Source of the DNA: Amphiura filiformis | Lineage: Eukaryota > Echinodermata > Ophiuroidea > Amphilepidida > Amphiuridae | Direction: 5' to 3' | DNA: 64,000 bases | Assembly (NCBI RefSeq): GCF_039555335.1 | Contig: NC_092644.1 | Span: 43,448,667-43,512,666 of the forward strand | Shown: positions 35,401-47,400 of the stretch, piece by piece | How the letters are laid out: the number at the start of each line of letters is the position of its first letter | Numbering within the stretch: position 1 is the first letter of the stretch | Position numbers and translations under genes: made by a program | Notes under the pieces: model-generated | Databases searched by the model: none | Told to the model about the DNA's origin: nothing | What the model saw: the letters and a program-made list of their open reading frames with translations, nothing else

Positions 35401-38400
35401 TATACGGATCACCAAATCTGCTGGATCACCTGATTTTTTTTCTGAAAATGTAAAACATAGTTTTATCAGGACTCCGTGTGGAGGGGTGTGTGCCCGGGGC
35501 CACGGGGGGGGTCACGGGGGGGGTCACGGGGGATCACGGGGGTCACTCCCATTGTGGCCTGTACACCATCCGCATTAATGAAAACGCGTAAAGGATAGTT
35601 TTTCGTGGGTAAGCACGATACACGCGTAACACGTATAGGCTTGAGGTGTCAAAAACATTAAATATGGTCATTTTCACGGTAAAGGGTGTAACTTTGGATT
35701 TTTAACATTTTGATCCGTAGTGTTCTAATAAAGCCACAGAATTCCATGATTTTTGGCTACATAAGTCATCTAGTTAGCAGCTACCTTGGGTAGCATAGTC
35801 ATCTTGGGGAGTTACTGCGTTCAGTTTTAGCAGGCTTAAATGTACTTAATATTGCCATTTTGAAAAACTATAAAAAACAGTAACATTTTTGTAAAACCCT
35901 GTGTTTTCTTCAGTTACTTCATGGATAATTTTTCTTATCCTGAAAGTATGGTCATATGTTCAGTAAACACTGCCACATTAGATTTAATTGTGAACAGCCC
36001 TGTATTTTTGAGAACCGGACTTCGATATTTGTCGTTTCGGAGGCTTCATTTTCCGTTAACAATTGTTAACAAACTTTGTGGGTATAGCTTTGGTTCATAA
36101 TTCTTGGTTATTTCTTCACTTCTTCATGATTCATAACTGTTGATATCTTAACTTGAAATGGGTAACAAAAATTAGTTGATTTGCAAGCTTTTAAGATTTT
36201 TATAAAATCTTGACTTCAAAGAGCCCTTTTTCCGTTAACTTTTTTGAAGCCTCCGAAACAAACTGTTCAGCAAGCTTGGGCAAATATAAATAAAAGAGCT
36301 CATCCAATCTATTTATCAAAATGTAGCAAAGTAGATCCTCAAGTCACTTGTTTTTAAATCGTGGAGATATATATCACCGTTTGAAAATGGGACCCAATAC
36401 AAACTTTCCGTTAACAATTGAAGCCTCCGAAACAAATGAAGCCTCCGAAACAACAATAACATTAATTATCATCTATGCATATGGTCATTTTCACGGTAAA
36501 GGGTGTAACTTTGGATTTTTAACATTTTGATCCGTAGTTTTCTAATAAAGCCACAGAATTCCATGATTTTTGGCCACATAAGTCATCTAGTTAGCAGCTA
36601 CCTTGGGTAGCATAATCATCTTCGGGAGTTACTGCGTTCAGTTTTAGCAGGCTTAAATGTACCTAATATTGCCATTTTGAAAAACTGTAAAAAACAGTAA
36701 CATTTTTGTAAAACCCTGTGTTTTCTTCAGTTAGTTCATGGATAATTTTTCTTATCCTGAAAGTACGGTCATATGTTCAGTAAACACTGCCACATTAGAT
36801 TTAATTGTGAACAGCCCTGTATTTTTGAGAACCGGACTTGATATTTGTCGTTTCGAGGCTTCATTTTCCGTTAACAATTGTTAACAAACTTTGTGGGTAT
36901 AGCTTTGGTTCATAATTCTTGGTTATTTCTTCACTTCTTCTTGATTCATAACAGTTGATACCTTAACTTGAAATGGGTAACAAAAATTAGTTGATTTGCA
37001 AGCTTTTAAAATTTTTATAAAATCTTGACTTCAAAGAGCCGATTTTCCGTTAACTTTTTGAAGCCTCGAAACAAACTGTTCAGCAAGCTTGGGCAAATAT
37101 AAATAAAAGAGCTCATCCAATCTATTTATCAAAATGTAGCAAAGTAGATCCTCAAGTCACTTGTTTTTAAATCATGGAGATATATATCACCGTTTGAAAA
37201 TGGGACCCAATACAAACTTTCCGTTAACAATTGAAGCCTCCAAACAAATGAAGCCTCTGAAACAACAGTAAACTTACTTATCATCTATGAATATCTAAAT
37301 TGGTATGTTCCATATTGATATCTGCATTGTAATTGTTGCATGATATGTGCAGAATGTCATAAATTTAAAAAAAAATTGATATTATGGTTAATGCTTGAAA
37401 AATATACTGATATCCAAGAAAGACCGTTTCGGAGGCTTCACATGCAAATAACACCATACTTAACAAATGGGTGAAAAAATTACCATGTTATAAATCTACA
37501 ATATCTGCCGCATAGAATCATTGATTCAATACACACAAGAAAATAACAGCTTAGATGATCCCAACAGTGTTGTTTTCAAAAAACTACTTCTGCAATGTTT
37601 AACCATTGTTAACATGAAGCCTCGAAACAAAAAAAATGACTTGCTGTGATAATTTAATTTTTGTCACAACTGAAATTCAATACTTAGAAGCAAAGCATGG
37701 AAATTGGTAATTGTGATATTTTTTACCTATTTTTTCATGTCAACTTGTAGTAGTTAGCCAAATATTTTACTTTTATGATCACCTGTGTTGTTAACTGAAG
37801 CCTCCGAAACACAAATCGCTTGAATTGCCAATTCTAAAAAAATAACTCCAATTTCTGTGAAACTTGGCTGGGAGGTTCCTTTCATCAAGTAGTATTTGTA
37901 CATGAAGTTATACATTTAAATTATTTTAGGAACCCAATTAAAACTTAAAAAATATGTTTAAGGTTGGGAAATTTCCATTGGAAATGACCCTTGATGTTAA
38001 AAATTTTCAAAATTGCAATTACAAACATAGCAAAACATGGTATAAAATTTAACTTATATCTGTTGACTTACTTTGGAATGGGATTTCACATGTATTCCAG
38101 CTTTCATGTCATAATTTTCTGAGCTTATGTAAAATACATTTTTTCTTAGATTTAAACCAAAATGTTATGGAAATGTCAATTTTTTTATCAGAAATCAAAA
38201 GGTTTAAGCCTTGAAACACTATTTTACTCGAATTTAAGTTGCTTCTATGCATGATTACAGTAAACAGAAACATATTTAAGTGGTTTGAAATTTTGACCCT
38301 AAAAATCAAAAGTTACACCCTTTACTGTGAAAATGACCATATCTAAATTGGTGTTTCATACTGATATCTGCATTGTAATTGTTACTTGATATGTGCAGAA

Positions 38401-41400
38401 TGTCATAAATTTAAAAAAATTTTGATATTATGGTTAATGTTTGAAAAATATACTGATACCCAAAAAGCCTGTTTCGGAGGCTTCACATGCAAAAAACACC
38501 ATACTTAACAAATGGGTAAAAAAGTTAACATGTTATAAATCTACAATATCTGCCACATAAAATCATTGATTCAATACACACAAGAAAATAACAGCTTAGA
38601 TGATCCCAACAGTGTTGTTTTCAAAAAAACTACTTCTGCAATGTTTAACCATTGTTAACATGAAGCCTCCAAAACAAAAAAAATGACTTGCTGTGATAAT
38701 TTAATTTTTGTCAAAACTGAAATTCAATACTTGGAAGCAAAGCATGAAAATTGGTAATTGTGATATTGTTTACCTATTTTTTCATGTCACCTTGCAGTAG
38801 TTAGCCAAATATTTTACTTTTATGATCACCTGTGTTGTTAACTGAAGCCTCCGAAACACAAATCGCTTGAATTGCCAATTCTAAAAAAATAACTCCAATT
38901 TCTGTGAAACTTGGCTGGGAGGTTCCTTTTATAAAGTAGTATTTGTACATGAAGTTAGACATTCAAATTATTTTAGGAACCCAATTAAAACTTAAAAAAT
39001 ATGTTTAAGGTTGGGAAATTTCCATTGTAAATGACACTTTATGTAAAAAAATTTCAAAACTGCAATTACATGTATAAACATAGCAAAACATGGTATAAAA
39101 TGTAACTTATATCTGTTGACTTACTTTGGAATGGATTTCACATGTATTCCAGCTTTCATGTCATAATTTTCTGAGCTTATGTAAAATACATTTTTCTTAG
39201 ATTTTAACCAAAATGTTATGGAAATGTCAAATTTTTATTAGAAATCAAAAGGTTTAAGCCTTGAAACATTATTTTACTGGAATTTAAGTTGCTTCTATGC
39301 ATGATTTCAGTAAACAGAAACATATTTAAGTGGTTTGAAATTTTGACCCTAAAAATCAAAAGTTACACCCTTTACTGTGAAAATGACCATATTGGAAAAA
39401 AGGGTAGCAAAATTGCAATTGCTAATCCGCGGAAATGAAATTTAGGGTATGAAATGGGAATTTGATGCAAGGAATAAAATCCCTGTTTTAGGGTATTGTA
39501 ATGATTTACTCAGGGTGTGATATGGATGATGCGTGATTTCCTGATAAATAACTCAGAGAACGTAAAACATGGAGCAAAACGACAATGGAAGTACAATCAC
39601 AAAATAACACGATTTATTAATAAAACACGAATCCTAACCATACAGAGACTGCCGCTTATATTGAAAGTCATGTCTCTAAACAAATGGTCAAGCCGTTTTT
39701 GCACAGAAACAAAGGTACGTGTTAACCCAACAAGCTCCAAATCATAAGTGAAGGTGCATCGGATGACTGGCCACCGCGCACGCTCATGGCACGCCCCTCT
39801 CACATGCCAGTCGACCCAGCAACAGCACCAACCAATCAGGGAACGGCGACGTAAAAGTGCGGCCAAAGTGCGTCGACATAGTCGCCAAGCATCTCTCCGT
39901 CCCCATTGCAGAAATGCGTCTACCTTCAGCTGCATAATGCATACCACAAATGCAGACGCATCCACAATGACGAGGAAGAGAAGTAATGGGACAATTAATA
40001 TGCAATTAGCGTCAATTAATTAACAAAAGGAATAATTTGGGTTTCATTTATGAAAGTCCGAAAATATGCAAACAATCAGGAATGTGCGCCTTGTGCAAAT
40101 ACAGCAAGTAAACAAGTCAACAAACTCTCCTGGGTCAATGTCCGTTCGTCAGTCGATGGCGATGCAAAATTGCATCGCCAAAGTCATTACATTTGATGAA
40201 TGTTTCATACACAAGAAAAAGGTAAAGCCTGAAAAAGATAGGGAGACACCCGTAGGCTCAGGGCATTTCACTCTCCCCACCTATAAAAAAAAGATTTGTA
40301 CTCAAATCTTGTACAATAAATCAAATTTCAAATTGATGCATATAATTTTGTGAAAACATGCATTGAAAATTTTGTTCTACAAAAACAAGTATTTACATTA
40401 AAAGCAATAATTTTGGTAGCTCACACAGTGGCCAAATGTAATTTAACATTTCATTTCAATCAAAAATACAGCGGCGGCAAAGCCCCGCAAATTTGCGTCT
40501 ACTGAATACTGGTGCTAAATTTGTTTATGTCATTCAATTCAGTTCAACATGTTCAAAAATCAAAGAAAGTGCATATTATCAAAACAAATGCCGAAAACAT
40601 TGCAAGGAAAACGGGCCTAAATTTGGGGTGCCTACAAATTTGGAAATTTCGGTTAAAATCTTAATAACTACGCCCTAAACTCAACCTAAAGGCCTAACGT
40701 TGAGTTCTGTCATGTCAGCGGTGCCTAAAGATTTGGATAGGTGTAACTCGCTAGCTGTTGTTCACGGAAAAACAGATGAAACTTTGGATACAATTTCACA
40801 AACATGACAAAATTTTATGTGGACGCATAAATGCGTCTACTCGGGAATGAAAACAACAACAGCCGGGCCTAAAGGGGAAAATACAACAATAATTAATTCA
40901 AAAGGGGAGCGAGTTACACTTACCCTACATACAACTTACACTACATGTCATAAATTAATTTCAATCTAGTAAAATCCAGTCCGAAGAGTTCAAAAACTTA
41001 TCGGTGATCGTTGTCGTTGAACGTGGCATGGCGATGCTAGCCTAGGGCTTCGACAGTCATGACAGTCAATGTTCGTTGCATGCATCGTGCATGGCTTGCA
41101 TGCAAATTCACTCAAGTTCATCGGTAGAAATACAAATCATTGTCCAAAGACGGTGAAAGATAGTTCAGCTTCAGGAGATTATATAAAAATTCCACGGCAC
41201 TTGGTCGATATATCCATAGAAAAACAACAAGCTGTATTTAAAAGTTCCCAGTCAATGAGTCTTGCAAGTTCAATGGCAATGTTGCGTCTCCATTCGTGTC
41301 CATGTACAATTAATAGCAAATGTTCAAAATCCAATTCAAGTCGCAGAAACCATCATCACAGCAGCGTCAGCATTTACCCTAGTCATTCAGGGTCTTGTAG

Positions 41401-44400
41401 CCTCGGTGCCCGCACTTTTGCGTCGACATTTGCGTCGAATTCTTCATCAAAATTTGTTGTTTTCACGGAGACATGCAGCTGTTGTCATCAGATGTTGCAA
41501 ACTCGCTCTCTGTGTCGCCAAATTTGGCGGTATAGGAGCTGTTCGCTTCCGGGGTGACATTACTGAAAATGCGTAAATTCGCATGTAGACAGCTTTTGGT
41601 GCCTTTTTCTATAAACTTCATAGAAAACTTCAAAACTTCTTGTGCGTTTTGTTTTTGCATGTTACTTGTAGGTTATTAAAACATCTTGATTTGGCTTCAA
41701 CTTTTCGATTTAAAAATTCACATCTCCTCGCTTGAATGGCTAGACAGACCAAACTTATTATGCATTATTAATCAATTAGATTTCTTTTAAGTTCTCTCAT
41801 AAAAACTCGACCAGCAAGTTCAGAACTTTTTAATTAAATCTGATGAACATACATTGCATGGCATCCAGAACATTTGCGCGCTTGCTCTGAAATGCCAATT
41901 TCAGCAATACCTTAAGGCTTTCAAGTTCATCATAACAATCATATAGGCCACAACCCATTTCACTACAAGTTGGTTGTCATCTTCAATCGTTTTCATTCAA
42001 TCAAGCAACTTTATCATGCGTTAAAGCCAACATCAATTTTCATATACATGCATAGACCTATACAGGCCTACAAATTATATTCCGACTTGTTTTCACGGAA
42101 TAATCAAACATCCACGCACATGAAGGGTCTTCAAAGACTTCAATTAAAACCCACAAAATGGTAATGGAGAAATTTTTATCTCCATTCTTCATGTTCTACA
42201 GCTGTCTTTCTTTATTTCTCACGGGAGGCTTATTTTAGGCCTTTTTATATGTCGAACCCGGTTTCTTGTAATTTTCATGAAATCGACTTTTTGGAGATTC
42301 ATTGTTTATGCCATTAAATCTTTATAGGCCTATTTAGACCTACTTTTGTAACGTGCAGGGCCGCAGGCTACTGTATAATGACACGAGTTTTACTATATTA
42401 ATTTATATGCGACAACTTCCTCTTCCTGTTCTGGAAGGGCATGGTCCACGAAGGATCCATTTTTGATTCATTGTCACAATTAGGCAAAAATGGCATAATG
42501 GCATCAATTATAAATTGATGTTCAAGCGGTAGTTCATCATTGTGATATCTACTTTTTGTAGGTTTTCTGGCATATAACTCGCACTTTTTACTAATGCGTT
42601 TCACATCTGCAAGCCATTTCACCCACCAATACCGCTTGCCAATAATTTTCATTATTTCTGGGTACCTTCAGAGTGTTCTTGGTGTTTATTTGTATCTTCA
42701 AACACCTTCATGCGCAGATGCGGTGGAACTACAAGTTTCATTGAAACTTTGTCTCCACAGTCTGAGTCGCAGCGTTTGGATAGAACACCTTTGGCAATTG
42801 CCAATTGGTCCCAAAAGGACCAATATGTTTTCAGAGTTAGATTTTCTTGTGAAATGTCTTCCCATTTCGGGCGATCACAATCTAACTCTTTCCAAGACAT
42901 AATTTGGTTCAGGACTTGGTCTTCCATCTGTTCCTTCCTCAGGTCTTTAGCAGACCATTGATAGAACTTTTTACTGATATCTTTGTCCTGGTCTTGACAA
43001 TTTTGACTGTTGCACATGAATTCATCATGTTTCACATGATTTACATAAATGGATTTTTCAGTGTCATCCTTTTCTTTTGGTTCCTCTGCAGTTGGAGTTG
43101 GAGATGTCGTCGAGTTAATTTATAGGCCTACTCACTTTGCAGTGTCTTTGGAAGTGACCAACTTCTCCACATTTAAAACAGATCAGATCTTTTCTGTGTC
43201 TTTTGTTTTCATAGTTACCATGGTTACGGCGTTGGTTTTCGTAACTTTGGTCTTTATTTTGCACAGACTCGATCTTCTGGAGAATTACCATGAGAATTTC
43301 CAGCAGGGACTGTAAGACTATTTGGTCCTTCGACATGAGCGAGTCAACTTGTTCAGATGACTCCAATTTGTCCGACTGTAGGTCTAGGCCTACTTCAAGA
43401 TTGCTCACAGATCTGACGTACTGACATGACCTCTGATTTTCGGCCAATTTGAAGGCCTCGCACTCGATAGCAACATCAAGTGCTTCATCCAGGGTCTTAG
43501 GCCTGGTTTGAAATATGCTCCATCTCATATCAGGGTCCAATGCGTCTAAGAACTGATCTTTAGCCAGAATGTCTTGCATACTCCTAGGTGCATTTGGGTA
43601 TGCATATTTGGTTAATCTCACGCAAATTTTGTGCCAGCTCTGGAAGTGACTCGCCCTTTTCACGGGTTCTGTTCTTTAATAGCGTCTTATTCAACTCTGC
43701 TTTATTTTCAGAGTTGAAACGCTTTTCCAGCTTTTCCACGCTGGATAGTGATACCTGGAATGTTCTTCCAAATCACTCAGAACCGCAAGAGCAGCCCCTC
43801 TAAGGCTGGTAGCCAAAAATGCTGCTTTGACATCATCAGGCCAAGCATTTAATTCACACACAATTTCAAAGTGTGCCAAATAATCCTGTAGCGGTGGTTT
43901 TTTTTTTGGTTTTTTATTTTTTTTTTTATGTCAAGACATATCAAGGCATTAACAGCTGTTATCGTTGCAATAAAGCTGACGGGTTGGCGCCTAGATAGCT
44001 ATTAACCTCCTTTTTGAAACTGTTCCTTTTCGCAATTCCAGGAATGTGAGGCGGGCGTGCATTCCCTGTGCGGGCTGGAGATGGAATGAAAGACCGCTCA
44101 TGACTAACAAGGTTAGATCTTGGAATTTGAACTGCAAGGTCGTGAGATCTAACTGAACGGCGAAGGCGAGGGTCAGTCTGGAGCCGTCATATTCTGATGG
44201 CTTCATCAATGGTTTTGTCATTGATGTGCACCTCGTCTCATCAGGACTTACAGGCAACATCGTACATGTTTTGTACGGGTACGGCCTTCTTGTTTTACAC
44301 AAGGGACTTTGTTGTGTGCTCCCTTCTAAATCGGAGAGCCTCGGCAGTTTCGTCGGTTCACTTTCAGACTCAAAGTCAAAATCAAAATAAGCTGTCCCTG

Positions 44401-47400
44401 TAGGTCTAGTAGGCCTACTACCACAAGCGTAGTCGCTCAGATATCTGAGGGGAGACACTATTCACGGCTTTTTATTTCTTGCAGCCGGACTTTGGTCTGT
44501 TCCAGAAAATCACGCATACTGTAAAAGTCAATATTTTCGCGAGAAGATATTTTCGCGATTTTGAAAATTGCGCGCGAATTAAATTTCGCGGTTTTGATAT
44601 TGATACAATAGAAACCTAATGCAAAAGGTTATTTTCGCGAGTATTTATTTTCGCGATTTTATGTCCGCTCGCGAAATTCGCGAAAATAAAAACCTCGCGA
44701 AAATTTCTACTTTTACAGTATTTAATTCATCCTTACCTCTGGTTATACCAGTGGGTTCACTAACGATTTCAGAAGTCATATCGAAATCGCACCGCTGCTC
44801 ACCAATGTAATGATTTACTCAGGGTGTGATATGGATGATGCGTGATTTCCTGATAAATAACTCAGAGAACGTAAAACATGGAGCAAAACGACAATGGAAG
44901 TACAATCACAAAATAACACGATTTATTAATAAAACACGAATCCTAACCATACAGAGACTGCCGCTAAATATTGAAAGTCATGTCTCTAAACAAATGGTCA
45001 AGCCGTTTTTGCACAGAAACAAAGGTACGTGTTAACCCAACAAGCTCCAAATCATAAGTGAAGGTGCATCGGATGACTGGCCCACGCTATGCACGCTCAT
45101 GGCACGCCCTCTCACATGCCAGTCGACCCAGCAACAGCACCAACCAATCAGGAACGGCGACGTAAAAGTGCGGCGCAAAAGTGCGTCGACATAGTCGCCG
45201 CATCTCTCCGTCCCCATTGCAGAAATGCGTCTACCTTCCGCTGCATAATGCATACCACAAATGCAGACGCATCCACAATGACGAGGAAGAGAAGTAATGG
45301 GACAATTAATATGCAATTAGCGTCAATTAATTAACAAAAGGAATAATTTGGGTTTCATTTATGAAAGTCCGAAAATACGCAAACAATCAGGAATGTGCGC
45401 CTTGTGCAAATACAGCAAGTAAACAAGTCAACAAACTCTCCTGGGTCAAAGTCCGTTCGTCAGTCGATGGCGATGCAAAATTGCATCGCCAAAGTCATTA
45501 CATTTGATGAATGTTTCATACACAAGAAAAAGGTAAAGCCTGAAAAAGATAGGGAGACACCCGTAGGCTCAGGGCATTTCAGTATTGTTTTAGCCAAGGG
45601 TTAAATCCTTGTTTAGGGTGCTTTTCAAAAGTTGATTATCGCGGATGATGTACAGGCCACAATGGCAGTGAACCCCCCCCTGGGGTATGTGCCCCTCACT
45701 AAGGGGCTGTGCAATAATTATGAGCCCTGGGGGAGGGTAAAATTGGGGGGGGGGCAAGCAATTTTTGGCAAGCCGAGAGGGGGGGCAAGCGATTTTTGGC
45801 GCACATTCATGGGGCGCCTTTTTAATAAAACGCTCTAAAATGGCTTAGGGAAGCGATGCGGAAACGCTTAAATATGCAAATTTTCCTGCTCGATCGCTTC
45901 ATAACATACATCTAGACCATTTAAAGTTTGGAATTTGGGATCCCAAAAATTTGGCATGTTCAAAGGTAGTCAGGCTCACATCACACACTATAGGTGGCGC
46001 TATTCGTCCATAGGGAAGTGGAATGCAGACGATGGTGGACTACATTATTCACTGTGGCAACAGCCAATATCGTAAACAAAACAGACAATATGACGGCAAC
46101 ACTGCCTGGACATTGGACGCCCCGTGTTGAGTTGTGTTTTTAGCTCTATTGGCCAAAAAAAAAAAAAAAAATGCACAAAATATATTTTTCAGTGAATGTA
46201 TAAATTTTCACATAAAAATAAATATTTTTGGATTCAAAATAAATGTGAAGAAAAAAAAATTATAGCCGGGAGTGAGCGGGACTCGATCTCGGGACCCTAT
46301 GCACCGCAGGCGAGACCCGTTACCGCTAGACCAAGCGAACCGCGATACACAATGGGGGAAATTTTAGGTATATATCATAAACATACAGTGCGTTATTCAT
46401 ACAAAACATTCAAAAAACAGTACTTACAATGAGGTTCACTGGCGAACCTCAACGGATTTAGACTGATAAAATAGTGCTTTAAAATAACATACGTACAGTT
46501 TTGGAATAATTTGAGACATTTTTGTGTTTACGTGTAAAACCAATGACAACGTCAAAATTCAGCCAATCTTGGCCGGCCCCCCCTGGTGGAATGTGCCTGT
46601 ACGGTCCAAAAATGGCTTTACTGCACCGTCACATACAGTAGTGTACATTGTACATGTGCCTGCTGTCACAATTTCACGCACAAAATTTTGGACAATTTGG
46701 TGACACTATTTTTGTCGGTAACTTCAAAAGTATATGCACTAGAAACATGATTGACCCCTTATTGTGTAGGTAATTTGATTCTCTTTCAAATGAAAGAACT
46801 TTCAGCTAAAAATATTGAACTTCAAAATTTTATGAACATACCTATCAAAGGGGGGGGGGGCAAAGAATTTTTGGCGGGCGAGAGGGGGGGGCAAGCGATT
46901 TTGGCAGGCCGAGGGGGCAAGCGATTTTTGGCGGCGGTTTGGAAATTTTAAATCATTTGCAATGTCAATGACAATGTTTGATAAGCCCTTTCGCAAATTC
47001 AGATCATGGTGCATCATGGGTAATATTTGCCGATAAAATTGGAGATAAACATGATGAGGCTACTGTACATTTTCAATGGGGTGAACTTTGACGTTTGCAT
47101 AAAAATGTTTTGTACTGGAATTTCGCTGACAGTTCGGTCTTCATTCCTTCACAGTATTTGTATTTCACAGGAAATATTAACATATGTAGGAATGAATAAA
47201 AAATGTTTTACAGAAATATGTTTTTGAAGGAAGTGCAAAGTTCGCCACCATTGAAAATGCACTGCAGCCTCCTCGTGTTTATCTCTCGTGGAAGATTGTG
47301 TGACGATGTCTGAGCATGCGCAGTTGCAATGATCTGAATTTGCGAAAGGGCTTATTCTCACAAATCAACTTCTCATTCAATTCTGTAAACTACAATACAA

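Larger units (their letters stand above)
39497..45581 (-). mobile_element. LTR retrotransposon, internally deleted, with 4-bp TSD
   Basis: Two near-identical LTRs (39497-40270 and 44806-45581) flank a 4.5-kb interior and are bounded by GTAT (39493-39496, 45582-45585). Reading on the minus strand, the order is 5' LTR, primer binding site, gag pieces with a zinc knuckle, then a stretch leading into an integrase zinc-binding fragment, about 2 kb non-coding, purine tract, 3' LTR. Protease, reverse transcriptase, RNase H and the integrase core are missing. Gag and pol style is Ty3/gypsy. Two later insertions (43891-44178, 44520-44718) interrupt it. It cannot be autonomous. LTR similarity (a handful of small differences by eye) implies a fairly recent insertion into EXOSC2 intron 1. 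Confidence 0.9.

Noticed and set aside
35658..39396. TTAA target duplication for the 3.7-kb element
   Set aside because: TTAA occurs at the left flank only; the right flank is TGGA.
41069..41576. 162- and 104-codon plus-strand frames
   Set aside because: They lie in the non-coding end of a minus-strand LTR element, overlap each other and show no family resemblance.
46264..46343. Functional tRNA gene
   Set aside because: The anticodon stem and acceptor stem are imperfect; a SINE head or pseudogene is more likely.
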